Shown here: positions 34,494 through 44,409 of the stretch, piece after piece
Layout: every line of letters starts with the position of its first letter
Position numbering within the stretch: position 1 is the first letter of the stretch
Assembly: GCA_025331565.1 (NCBI GenBank)
Contig: JAFREQ010000024.1
Span: forward strand, 2,128,501-2,192,500
Length of the DNA stretch: 64,000 nucleotides
Source of the DNA: Holacanthus passer
Taxonomy: Eukaryota; Chordata; Actinopteri; Pomacanthidae
Reading direction: 5' to 3'
Translations under genes and position numbers: made by a program
Notes under the pieces: model-generated
Databases searched by the model: none
Seen by the model: the letters and a program-made list of their open reading frames with translations, nothing else
Told to the model about the DNA's origin: nothing

Positions 34494-34589
34494 GTGGGTT
34501 GTTTCAGGGGAACAGGTTGAAGGATGGATGGGGGGGTTGTCTAAACAAGACAGTGAATGAAGTGAGGAAGGTGTTAATGTGCGGAAGTT

Positions 34590-34642
34590 CAGTGTGTGTG
34601 TTTGTGTTTGTGTGTGTGTATTTGTGTGTGTGTGTATTTGTG
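34590..34642. repeat. Eroded (TG)n array
   Basis: TG blocks interrupted by TTTG and TATTTG steps. Confidence 0.93.
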
Positions 34643-34737
34643 TTCTTTTACTCTGTTTGCGTGGCCAATTTGAGTTTTAGATCTCAGGACATTTTTGTGT
34701 GATCTGTGTGCATCTACACCTGATGAGTCTTCTGCCA

Positions 34738-34791
34738 GTGTGTGTGTGTGTGTGTGTGAGTGTGTGTGTGTGTGAATGTGTGTGTGTGTGT
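34738..34791. repeat. (TG)n microsatellite with AG and AA steps
   Basis: Three TG blocks separated by GAG and GAA interruptions. Confidence 0.96.
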
Positions 34792-34928
34792 ACTCAGGGC
34801 TGAGGTGTGCCGTTCCTCCATTCTTATGTTAACATGGATTACCGCTGTGTCCTCCCTGCTGATGGTCCATTGTAGGACCCGTCCCGCTCAGTGGGGTTGT
34901 GTCTACACCACCCAGCATGAGTGACTGA
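34792..34928. other. Compact unique island, possible conserved element
   Basis: Repeat-free, with TGTTAACATGGATTACCG (includes a GGATTA K50-homeodomain-like word), CTGATGGTCCATTGTAGG and CCCGTCCCGCTCAG, between TG arrays. Function is inferred. Confidence 0.2.
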
Positions 34929-34949
34929 GTGTGTGTGTGTGTGTGTGTG
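34929..34949. repeat. (GT)10 microsatellite
   Basis: A GT array followed by GCATGCATGAGAGAG. Confidence 0.95.
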
Positions 34950-34979
34950 CATGCATGAGAGAGACAGATCAAGATAGAA

Positions 34980-34982
<3 letters not shown>

Positions 34983-35014
<32 letters not shown>
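34983..35014. repeat. (GT)16 microsatellite
   Basis: A pure GT array. Confidence 0.98.
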
Positions 35015-35017
<3 letters not shown>

Positions 35018-35154
35018 CTTGCTGTTCTCAGCAGGTGGTCCATCAGACACTGATGGACAAAGTGTGTATCCATATTTCTACTACTTCAACTACAGCTTCA
35101 ATGTGAACAAATGATGAACTGGTTCAGCATGAAAATGAGAAAAGAAGAGAAAAA

Positions 35155-35275
35155 AAGACAAAGACATTTCAGAACTGAAGAAGCTTCTTGGACGAGAAGT
35201 AAAACGTCTTCAAGAATCTACAACCGAGTCCAGTTGCCTTTGACTCAACCCTGACTTGGATACCAGGAAACACAT
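35155..35275 (+). mobile_element. Dispersed repeat with hammerhead-like core
   Basis: Bases 35175-35208 read CTGAAGA (exact match to CUGANGA), then a stem-loop (GCTTCT, loop TGGACG, AGAAGT), then AAAA where GAAA is expected, then CGTC. Stem II has five Watson-Crick pairs plus one G-T pair. Downstream CAAGAATCTACAACCGAGTC, GTCCAGTTGCCTTTGACTCA and CTTGGATACC follow the order of a fish repeat I recall (AAACGTCTTCAAG then GTCCAGTTGCC then TTGGAT). Penelope-like elements are known to carry minimal hammerhead motifs; I infer that class. The G-to-A change in GAAA should abolish activity. Confidence 0.55.
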
Positions 35276-35695
35276 GAAGACGGTTTGTAAATGCATCTTT
35301 AAATGAAGCAGATCTGTAAATAAAAGCAATGATATTTGCTGCATTAAAACACAGTGGCAGAGCACAGAGAGCCGGGCGTCAACCTGCAGAGCAGAAGAAG
35401 AAGAAGACAACTTTCTGTCATCTAACTTTTTCTCTGACGGCTGATTTTGAATCGTGATACATCTGTTGTCATTGACCTTAACTCCTTATCAGATGTCGGC
35501 TGCTTCAGATTCAGCCATTTTGCTATTGTTCACCGTGAACATCATTTTAAAATGCACTTAAAATTGAATGTAAACAAAGTCTGAGAGTCACTGAAAAATC
35601 CCGAAGATGGAGGAGAAGGAAAACACACTCTCCGTCTTTCTCTGGCTGTGTTTTATGAGTGTGTGTCTCTGCTCTGTTTACATGTTAAAAGCTCT
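35276..35695. other. Unique non-coding sequence
   Basis: Featureless apart from an AGAAG triplet-like run at 35393-35406. Confidence 0.6.
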
Positions 35696-35699
35696 TTAA

Positions 35700-35925
35700 T
35701 AAGAAGCGGTGGAGGAAGCGAGCACATCGGAACCTTTCATCTCAACCTGTCCTGTCACACCCAGGGAGGGACCTTATTTATGGCTGCGCAGGTTGCTTCT
35801 TTGTGTGGAGCACTTAGACGCCACCGGAGCCAGACTGGAGGCTCCAGAGGAGGACGAGGGAGGGCTGCATGTAATCTATTACAGATTACAGATTACCTCT
35901 GATTATCACCTGCCATGGACTTTCA
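35700..35925. other. Unique island with clustered ATTAC words
   Basis: Contains GGGACCTTATTTATGGCTGC and a GC-rich middle, then ATTACAGATTACAGATTACC with further TAATC/GATTA words at 35871-35905. K50-type homeodomain proteins (OTX/CRX/PITX class) bind TAATCC/GGATTA-like words. The cluster is suggestive but untested. Confidence 0.25.
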
Positions 35926-36370
35926 TTCTGTTAAGATACTCACTCGCTCGGCTTCCACAGGTTATCGGAAAACTTTCATCAGTAATAAAAAACAATCTGT
36001 CCACTCAGAATAATTCAAATATTGACTTTACTTTGTTCAAACAGAAAACAAACTATACGTTAAACACTGAAAGGGTTTAAACATAAGTAAGTGTTCTCGC
36101 GTTGTCTCGTAATAAACAGAATGAACAGAAGGATTTTCACAGCGTACACAGTATTAATGTGGCACAGTATCAACACAATAGTAAAGAAAACTGCTCTTGT
36201 ATAAACCTGACAGCTTCCAGTTGTTGTAATGAGATTACTTAAATCTCATTGCATGTGTTGTGTCTGTGTGGAGCTCCACCCGGCTGGAAGACAGAAGGGG
36301 AGACCTGACGGATGAAGAAGCTCTCGGGTCGTAAATTGTGGAGGTGAATGATGTGTTTGGAGCCGTGACG
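35926..36370. other. AT-rich unique sequence
   Basis: I see nothing supportable here. Confidence 0.6.
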
Positions 36371-36371
36371 C

Positions 36372-36410
<39 letters not shown>

Positions 36411-36419
36411 CACACACAC
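36371..36419. repeat. (CA)n microsatellite with CG steps
   Basis: A CA array with two CACGCA interruptions. Confidence 0.96.
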
Positions 36420-36480
36420 GTCATGTCATGTTTACATTGCTTCAGAAGATGCTACATTCACTTATATTAATTTCTGGGAG

Positions 36481-36665
36481 ACTTATCCTGATGCTCATCT
36501 CAACCTAAACCCAACTTCACCCGAACCTTAACTAAAGCCTTCACTCAAAATGTTCTGATTTTTGTTTCATGTTTTGTTCCCAAAAGAAGGTCAAGTTCCC
36601 ACAGTGTGACCGTGTGAACGGATTAATGTCTCCACATCATGAGTAACACACATCCACACACACTC
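36481..36665 (+). repeat. Fish CA-associated dispersed repeat
   Basis: GAGACTTATCCTGATGC, CAACCTAAACCCAACTTCAC, CCTTAACTAAAGCC, ACTCAAAATGTTCTGATTTT, AAGAAGGTCAAGTTCCCAC and GTGTGACCGTGTGAACGG run in the order of a teleost repeat I recall (GAGACTTA, CCTAACC, AAAATGT, TCAAGTCCCCAC, TGTGACTGTGTAAAC) that usually sits beside (CA)n. This copy also ends at an eroded CACACA run. It is probably related to 1400-1553. Confidence 0.5.
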
Positions 36666-37995
36666 ACTGTTGCAGATCTACAGTATCTCCGACTTCCTCT
36701 TTCACTCACGTTCACTTGTTTTCCCAAACTGTGTGGAAATGCAGAATATTCCAGCAGCACAGAAACAAATGTGATAAATGTGATGTGGAAACATTGAGAC
36801 GTCGGAGCTGAGTTTGCAGTTTTTAAACATCGACGTCCGAGATCCTAAAGTTTAATTGATCAATCAGTGAATTAACATGCGCTTCGATAGCAGAGCGACT
36901 GTCGGCGCAGAGGGTTGGAGAGACTGGATTTCTACAGCTAGATTTCTTGGAGAACATAGACTTCTAGGCCAAGATACCAGGTTCCTAACTGACCTTTTAC
37001 ATCTAAACATGTGCACGACAAAGACTTCAGACAGGGCAGGTATCAGGACGACAGGAAAATCCTTACGTGTAGCAAAATGATCTGAAATGATGAATTCAGT
37101 CCAACTCAAATTGTGCACAAAGCAGCTGAAATAAGGACAGATTTCTTCCTGCATATCTCACATTATTTAGATCTGGAGCTGTTTTATTACTTAACACAGA
37201 TGAGGGATGCTGAAAATGTGTAAATGTAAACTGATTATTTAAAGTTTTATTGAAAAGAAAATCCAGGAATGAAAGAAAATCAGCCTTAAACAATGAAACG
37301 TGCAGGTCAAATCTCTGTATGTGATATGTAACCACTCATTTCTTAATCTGGTATGTTGCTGTTTTTATTTCCTGAACCATGAACAGGATTCTTATCTGTC
37401 ATCTTCATTTGACTGTTGAGGAGATAATGTCAATAATTTTATACTGAAAAAAAAAAAAGAATATATGTTTAAGCAGATGATGCTTCTGTCGATGCTCCTC
37501 CTGTTCTGTCGTTCGCAGCTGGAAGCAGCAGGTTGACTCGTCGCCTCCGTTCCTCCACTGAGCTTCAGAACTAAGAAATAAACATTACTTTCCATGCAGA
37601 CGTTCCAGTGAAATATTTTCCAGTCTGAATGGATGAAGTGACTGACAGTGGTGATGGAAACACTTCAGACACGCTTTATCATTTCCACTGTGGCCGTGCG
37701 AACGTGAACGATCAGCTGATGAAGCAGCCGGGTCGGTCAGGCTGTAAAACCTCCCCACTTCCTGATTCACTCTGAAACTGAACACACACCCTGAAACTGT
37801 CAGCTACCATCTAACACAACGCTCTCATGACAAACACAGAGGCTGCTGTGGAACAATCAGACATGTTGACCTCAGCGTCGGCTGTGGAGCTCGAATGTGA
37901 CCCTGTGTGTGTGTCAGATGATGCGGCCACAGAGAGATGGATGGATGACTCCTCACATCAGGCCTCCGGACTGAAGTCAACCCAGTGTTATTTCA
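36666..37995. other. Unique non-coding sequence
   Basis: No array or recognised element. Frames over 36864-37154 on both strands have no recognisable domain. An A12 run lies at 37447-37458. Confidence 0.55.
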
Positions 37996-38002
37996 TATAA
38001 AA
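37996..38002 (+). promoter_or_regulatory. TATA-like box TATAAAA
   Basis: A TATAAAA word in GC-moderate sequence. It is followed about 30 bases later by GGAGACGCCTTGC and then by an open frame and an AATAAA. On its own the word is common; it is listed because of the interval it starts (see findings). Confidence 0.2.
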
Positions 38003-38159
38003 CCTGGACGGACGGAGACGCCTTGCATCGACACCGGACACTGACATGAGATTATTATCATGTGCTGTGTCCTGAACAAGTTTCACACTGGACAAAAACC
38101 CATGAACATCTGGCTTTTGTCGCCAGCGTGAAACTCTGCAGTCATCAGGTTTTTATCAG

Positions 38160-38201
38160 CTCTGATGGAAACACGATGGAAACTCTGATGGAAACACGAT
38201 C
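38160..38201 (+). repeat. 23-bp direct repeat, nearly two copies
   Basis: CTCTGATGGAAACACGAT occurs twice with a GGAAA spacer, giving a 23-base period. Confidence 0.95.
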
Positions 38202-38475
38202 TCATTTTCAACTTGTTTTAATTTTCCATTCATACTTTATATTGATATGCTTTTATTTTTTTAACACAGTGACAGATGCAACTGTCTGTGCAGTTTATGA
38301 ATTGCTTTTAATTTGTAACATTACATTACTTTACACTTTCTGTCATGTATTTCACCACCATTGTTATTATCATATTATGTGTTATATTGCATTTTTTAAT
38401 TTCATTTATTTTCTTATTGTACAATGCAGAAACATTCCTTTGTGATCAATAAAGTTTATCTTAACTAAACTAATC
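38202..38475 (+). mobile_element. Possible retroelement 3' end or mRNA-like 3' UTR
   Basis: A long AT-rich segment ends in ATTCCTTTGTGATCAATAAA, with AATAAA at 38448-38453, followed by GTTTATCTTAACTAAAC. Several fish retroelements end in GGGATCAATAAAGTATCT-like tails followed by TATC/TCTTA repeats, and this resembles a diverged form. A genuine short transcription unit is the alternative. There is no long A tail. Confidence 0.3.
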
Positions 38476-38898
38476 GTTGTCGCAGTGACATAAACAGTTT
38501 TTCAGAAGTTCATTATCACCTGCAGCACAACACATCTGTGGGATCGCTCGTCTGCTTCCGAGTTTACTTGATGGTTTTTAAAGTGAAGGACTTTCACAAG
38601 CCTCAGAGCTCAGAGGAGTTTCCTCATCCCGACGACCTCAAGAATTCGTGGACTGAACGATGTGAAGTGTCTGAGGTTGTTTTGTGCAGCAGCCTGAAGT
38701 AAAGCCGAGAGCCGTTAAACCAAAGTGCAACCTGACCGTTCACTCTAAACTGGGAGCTCTGAGACAAAGTGTGAGTGTGTTTGTCTTCTCAGTCCTCCGA
38801 CACTTTCTCGCTCCGTTCTGATCCGAGGCCAGCGCCTAACTTTCCCTTCAGAGGCAAAACGAACTCTGAACTCTTCACCTGGCTGCGATGGAAGAAGC
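38476..38898. other. Unique non-coding sequence
   Basis: I see nothing supportable here. Confidence 0.6.
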
Positions 38899-38929
<31 letters not shown>

Positions 38930-38955
38930 GCTATGAGCCATCACACACACACACA
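38899..38955. repeat. Two close (CA)n arrays
   Basis: A pure CA array (38899-38927), a 14-base spacer, and a short CA array (38942-38955). Confidence 0.97.
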
Positions 38956-39014
38956 GAGCCCAACACTTCCAAGGCCAAACCTGCTGTAAATCTGCCCTGA
39001 CACAACACAGCATG

Positions 39015-39015
<1 letters not shown>

Positions 39016-39048
<33 letters not shown>
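39016..39048. repeat. (CA)16 microsatellite
   Basis: A pure CA array. Confidence 0.98.
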
Positions 39049-39049
<1 letters not shown>

Positions 39050-39898
39050 GGCAGCAGCATGTCTGAACAAAAGCAAAGCTGCAGAGGAGTTAAGAGTTTT
39101 ATTTCTGTCTCTCTCTGTCTCCCTCTTTTCCTCTCTCTCTCCTTTCTTTCTCTCAGCCTTGATCTCTTAAAGCTGCTCCGAGATGAGGAATCGTCTGCTT
39201 TATATAAACCTCGTCTACGTTTCATCAGCGCTAATTTCGGAGCACACAAAAACAACACAACACGCCAAACAGGAGCAAACAAACTGTCAAGGCTGATGTA
39301 AAAGTTTGCAAATGTTTGGGGGAATCCTAATATCCAGCTGATCCCTGTCGGCCTTCAGTCCCGTCACGCTGTTGCTCAGAGGGATGAGATAATGGGTGGA
39401 CGACGCTGAGGGGAAAAGTTAAAATGCTCTTCCATTAAAGGAATTAAGAGATTTAAGTGAGAGTGTTTTTTCCCTTCACTGACACACAAACTCCAAACTT
39501 CGACGTGTGTGTAAAGTGGTTGGGTGGCGTCGTTACAGTCTCTCCAAACGTCCTGTGATTGACAGCTGACCCCCTGCGGTGTTTCTCTCCCTCTGTGGTC
39601 CAGCAGCTCTCCATAACCCAACTCACACCTTGTGCAGTCATGGCAAATAATTCAATCATTTTAGGTGCTTTTCAAAATATTTGCAAAAACCTGGGTTTCA
39701 TCATTTCTGCTTTTTGACTCTGTAAATTAATTCATCTTGAAATAAATGACTCAGCAGCCGCAGGAGCAAATCTCGCACTGGAGGTAAAAGTCTGTGACGA
39801 CCAGTTTGTCACCAGTCCCTGAATTCCTGACTGTAAAAACAGTGACAAAGAATTTGTGGCAGGAAAATGTGAAACTCTGTTAAGTCCCATCAGAGCTG

Positions 39899-39899
<1 letters not shown>
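39049..39899. other. Unique sequence with a CT-rich patch
   Basis: Bases 39103-39155 are CT-rich. The rest is unique, and no gene is recognised. Confidence 0.55.

Positions 39900-39940
<41 letters not shown>
39900..39940. repeat. (CA)20 microsatellite
   Basis: A pure CA array. Confidence 0.98.
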
Positions 39941-39943
<3 letters not shown>

Positions 39944-40815
39944 TGAGACGACACTGGAGCGACACGTCGTTACAGAAGGAGCCTGCTGTCGCCTGACAGG
40001 GTGGCCTGATAGTTACACCGAGAGTCCCATAACGGAGAGTGTGATCCCAGCAGGGCGTCAAACCGAACCCACAGCGTGTGAGCCGACGTGGGGGAGAGCG
40101 CCACCTCAGGCTGAGACACACACTGCAACACTGAAGAAACTAGAAACAGGCTTGAAAGACTATGTTTTATTCTTCAGTTTTCCAGTGTTTTGTTGCAACG
40201 TCGGGTCGTGACAGCGATAACGAGTCGTCTGTGGGAGAATCTTTAAGACGTGATTTATATGAAGAAAGATCAAAACATTCTTTAATAGTTTGTTAATTTG
40301 TTCTCAACAGTCTCCAGCACGCTCCTCTCAGTTGTGGTCGTATCTGTCTGGGGCTGGGACATACTTTGATTTACTGCTGATTTCTCCTCCCTGCAAATCA
40401 ATTATTTACCATATTTCCAGTTTCCTAATATAAAATCTCTGAACCAGGATGCGGCACAGAAGATTTCAAAAAACAGAGCAAACAAGCCGAGTCAGTGCTG
40501 CAGGTGATTAATCACTGTTCCACTGAATTGATTCAGAAACCACAGTGTTATTGACATCCAGCTTCTCTGGAACTGAAATGATGATTGAAGCTGTTCCCAG
40601 TTCACCACAGACTGCAGGTTTGTGCTTGTGGTCAGAGACTGTAAAACAAAACCATGTTCAGTTTGTTTACACACAAAAGCACGTGCGTGGTTCAAAGTTA
40701 AAATGCATCTTGACCCTGAAGACATTTGTCATATCTTTTACTATTTCACAAATCTTCCTCTGTCACAAACAAGGCAGTGAAACACGCTTCTTTCTTTCTG
40801 GACTGACTCAAACTG
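39941..40815. other. Unique non-coding sequence
   Basis: No array or recognised element. Confidence 0.6.
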
Positions 40816-41013
40816 GAGCGCAGATGCAGCGGCGATAATCGGCCCTGAACGTCGCCGTGTCATCGGCCTTGAAGGTTCGGAGTGTAAATCTTCTGTCAGT
40901 CGTTCTCTCGTCTCCCCGCAGTCGACAACTGTGCTTCGATCTGACGGAGAGCTCGGCCTGCGCCACATTCTTCACATTGTGGAGATGGAAAAGGTATAGA
41001 GTCGACTGTCTAA

Positions 41014-41045
<32 letters not shown>

Positions 41046-41100
41046 GCGCCGTCTCCTCGTCTTGCAGTTCCACCTGGGGTCTTCGGCAGCCTGGAGGGCT
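40816..41100. other. GC-richer island with possible exon and short intron
   Basis: An acceptor-like stretch ending in TCTCCCCGCAG (to 40921) and a donor-like AAAAGGTATAG (GT at 40994) frame 72 bases (40922-40993, 24 codons) open in two plus-strand frames. A second acceptor-like CTCCTCGTCTTGCAG ends at 41067, giving a 74-base intron-sized gap that holds a CA array. The minus strand is also open here. No protein family is recognised, so exon and conserved non-coding element are both possible. Confidence 0.2.
41018..41045. repeat. (AC)14 microsatellite
   Basis: A pure AC array followed by GCGCC. Confidence 0.98.
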
Positions 41101-41334
41101 TAAGGAGCAGAAACACACACCCTCATTTTAAAATAACCCCCGTCTTGTCCCTGTTGTGGCACTGCCGTCTGTGTTATGATAAGGCGTGTGTCTGAGATGT
41201 ATTGACTCAGACACACACACACGCACACACTCCCTCTAATCCCCCACACGGTGTGGAGCAGCAGCCTGAATAAGCAGAGTGTGGAGGGCCAAACATTCGG
41301 CCAGCGGCGGCAGGAATGTCAGCATGTCGCATAC

Positions 41335-41338
<4 letters not shown>

Positions 41339-41380
<42 letters not shown>
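41339..41380. repeat. (AC)21 microsatellite
   Basis: A pure AC array. Short eroded CA runs lie at 41212-41230. Confidence 0.98.
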
Positions 41381-41383
<3 letters not shown>

Positions 41384-41448
41384 GAGCAACCTGAGCCCAG
41401 CAGCATTGTCCTGTAACACTGATGAGACACTGACAGCTGCCATGAAAA

Positions 41449-41525
41449 GAAGAAGAAAAGAGAGAGGAGAGAGAGAGGAGAGAGGGAAGGAGGAAAAATA
41501 GAAGAAGAAGAGATGAAACAGGAGA
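41449..41525. repeat. Purine-rich tract
   Basis: A GA-rich tract (AGAGAGGAGAGAGAGAGGAG) on the plus strand. Confidence 0.8.
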
Positions 41526-43005
41526 CGCTCGCTGATTCCAGACCAATTTAGGAAATGGAATGAAAGAAGAAGACACAAGATACATTTACGGAAAATCCGA
41601 TTATTGTTTGATCATTAAAACATGAGAGTGCATGAAATCAACTTGAAGTAATATGACGATAAATTCAGGAATCTGTAGTAGTGAATGTGTGACAGAGTGA
41701 CTGATACACTGATGACGCAAATGAAATAATTTGCTGATGTGACTCTCAAATTCTGACAAAATACGATTGTTGCATCAATTTACAGCCATTTGTTTCGTAA
41801 TGTTCGTGTTTGGGAAAAGTTTGTGCGTGAGATCATCCAAACGCTGAGTGTAAGATTGCCTCATGTCTCAGCCTTATTGTCAGCGCTCAGTGTTGGACTG
41901 AGCTGCAGCAGGTGGAGAAAATCTTTCACATTCACGTCTGACTAAACAAAAACTCCGAATCCACGAATGCAGGAAGATCGATGGAGTCGCATTTGCCTTC
42001 AAAAAGATGCACGAAATCTGCCACGAGAAACAAGATGGACGGTGTCAATGTCAGCTCTTCCTTCGTGTTTTTGTTGGGGAGTCACCAAATGAGCAGGTTT
42101 ACAAGCTCCGGTTCACCGAATTAACCAAAATCAAACAACACAACCGAGTTTCTGAGTCTGATTCAAAAGAGTGAAAAGAAGCCAAATGAAGGTGGGATGA
42201 CGGCCCCGGGGGAGAGTTTCAGATGGAGAGAAAGAGCGAGAGAGGCTTAAAGAAAGAGAGAGGCGGATTAGAGAGAGAGAGGGGGAAGAGGAAGGATTAG
42301 TGAAGGAGGACGAAGGCGTTCAGTTTCACAGCTCGAGGTGTCAGCTGTGAATATTTAATGGCAGAGTTTTCTCTTGTTTATGTTCGCGTTCATTTACTCA
42401 TCTGCTCTCGTTTCACTCGGCTCCGTTTACACTGCGCAGGCGTTTCGTGTGGCTGCTGATGCTAATGGAGCAGCTGATAATGAAAATACCTGGTCAAACC
42501 CAGTGACCAGTGGTCCTGGTTATCTGCAGAGGAAAAGACGTCCAGGCATCGTTGTCACTGCGACGGAGGATCATCTCTTCGTTTCCACGCAGGCGATGAA
42601 ACTCTCGCATGAGAAGGAAGAAGAAAACATAACGTCACTGTTTGTGAAGCTGCTCCAGCTGCAGCGAAGAGAGGATGAACGTTAACTAGATCTGCACTTC
42701 CTCTCTTCCTCTCTGAGGCTTTCACAGAACATTTCCTGAGAAGACTTTTTCTAGCTTTTTAACAGAAAATCTTGACAATGACAAGATTAAGAAAACACAA
42801 AAAGATAAAATCGCCATCTTGCCGTCGCAGGAAAAGTAACTGAAGAATTCTGATTCTCTCACAGTGACAGATTTTACATTTTGTCTTCTTCTTTTCCTTT
42901 TTGTTCATGTCTCCACTGAAATATTGTTCTGTTCCTCATTTGTTAATTTGTTTGATGAAATGTCACCATACTGTCTCTAACCCTAACACTCTCTCTTCTT
43001 TACTG
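41526..43005. other. Unique sequence with a second GA-rich tract
   Basis: Bases 42220-42312 are GA-rich. A 103-residue plus-strand frame (42374-42685) opens with a hydrophobic stretch but has no recognisable domain. No array is present. Confidence 0.5.
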
Positions 43006-43029
43006 ACACACACACACACACACACACAC
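43006..43029. repeat. (AC)12 microsatellite
   Basis: A pure AC array, preceded by CTCTAACCCTAACACTCTC. Confidence 0.97.
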
Positions 43030-43136
43030 GTTAAAGAGTATCTTTGTAATGACACTGGCCTGTATCTCATGTGAAATCAACATTGAGCTGAGTGAAGACT
43101 GAGGCATGCTGCACTTTGAAGTCTCATATGTTCCTG

Positions 43137-43149
43137 CACACACACACAC

Positions 43150-43183
<34 letters not shown>
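43137..43183. repeat. (CA)n microsatellite, one slip
   Basis: A CA array with one CAACAC phase slip. Confidence 0.97.
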
Positions 43184-43185
<2 letters not shown>

Positions 43186-43286
43186 GCTAACACACAGGAT
43201 CAATGTGTGCATAAGCAACAAACACACATTCAAAGACTGAAATGCAACAAATACGTCCAGAATTCTGCTGCATGAATATTCTGCTG

Positions 43287-43297
43287 CCCCCCCCCCA

Positions 43298-43343
<46 letters not shown>
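43287..43343. repeat. C10 run followed by (CA)22
   Basis: A run of ten C (43287-43296) is followed almost directly by a pure CA array (43299-43343). Confidence 0.97.
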
Positions 43344-43347
<4 letters not shown>

Positions 43348-43423
43348 CCAACAATGGCTGCAGTCTGAGTGTGTGAGTGAATCTTTAGTTCCTCATGTTT
43401 CACTGAGGCCTTTTATCTGTGAC

Positions 43424-43425
<2 letters not shown>

Positions 43426-43458
<33 letters not shown>
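43426..43458. repeat. (AG)16 microsatellite
   Basis: A pure AG array. Confidence 0.97.
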
Positions 43459-43460
<2 letters not shown>

Positions 43461-44120
43461 ATCGTCCTCTGTGTGGACGTTCAGTCATTTCATAAGGTTT
43501 TTACTTTAGATATAATTCATTTACACAAATGACAGTCGTCTTTCTGCAGCGACCTAATTTCCAAGAGATCTGCTTTTTACATTTGCACAAAGGTGTCAGA
43601 CATGGAAAGAGCAGTGGGATGAAAAGAACAGTCATTGCTTTGGTTTACTGGCAACATTGGAATATTTTTATAAGAAACATATTAGACTTTGTCACATTAC
43701 AGTCCTGGATTTGTGTCCATCACGGTCCCTCGTGTCTTTTCAATACGTGTAGTGATGCAGCTTTGAATTCAAAACAATTCAATCCGAGGACGAAAATTGA
43801 AACTGACGTGTTTCAGTTTAAACAGCGATCAGGCAGGTTGTAATGTAAGTTTTCAGGATTTTCATCCCTGTTTGACTCAAAAACCATCTTGTGTGATGAC
43901 GATATGCGACAACACACTGTGCTTTATTCCTGGAAGGTGAGCTGGTTTTATTTACATCCGAGTCACTGCAGAAATCCAGTTGGCAGTTGATTGGAATCAG
44001 GACACATGACCAACACAAGATGAGTATTGAATAATCTGCTTGTGAGGAGCAACTGTTTATGTCTATATTTGGGATAAAACCTTTGTGCTTGGTTTTCAGT
44101 TCCCTCCTCAGGATGATAGA
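43459..44120. other. Unique non-coding sequence
   Basis: A 104-residue plus-strand frame at 43529-43843 has no recognisable domain. Nothing else is visible. Confidence 0.55.
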
Positions 44121-44121
44121 C

Positions 44122-44154
<33 letters not shown>
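44121..44154. repeat. (CA)n microsatellite
   Basis: A CA array with one CACGCA step near its start. Confidence 0.97.
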
Positions 44155-44156
<2 letters not shown>

Positions 44157-44375
44157 TGTCAAAAACATATATTGAGTAAGAAAACTTTCAGCTGTTTCTC
44201 AAACACAGACCAGACTCTTCCTACACTTCTCACATGTAAACGCAGGGTGTGTGTGTCCTTATACGAGCATCCACACACACTGACATCATCTGCTCTGTGT
44301 TTATGTGTCTGCATGTTCACTGATGTCGACAACACTTATTTGTTGATGTGTGATTGTCTGTATGTACATGTTTGA

Positions 44376-44398
44376 GTGTGTGTGTGTGTGTGTGTGTG
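44376..44398. repeat. (GT)11 microsatellite
   Basis: A GT array followed by AGTGTGTGTTTG. Confidence 0.95.
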
Positions 44399-44409
44399 AG
44401 TGTGTGTTT

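Noticed and set aside
36877..37154. Frame with LTDLLHLNM, faintly like hAT-type transposase text
   Set aside because: The match is a few residues only and no other block of such proteins is present.
42374..42685. 103-codon frame with hydrophobic start
   Set aside because: No recognised domain, and residue order after the first 25 positions is unremarkable; chance is the simpler reading.
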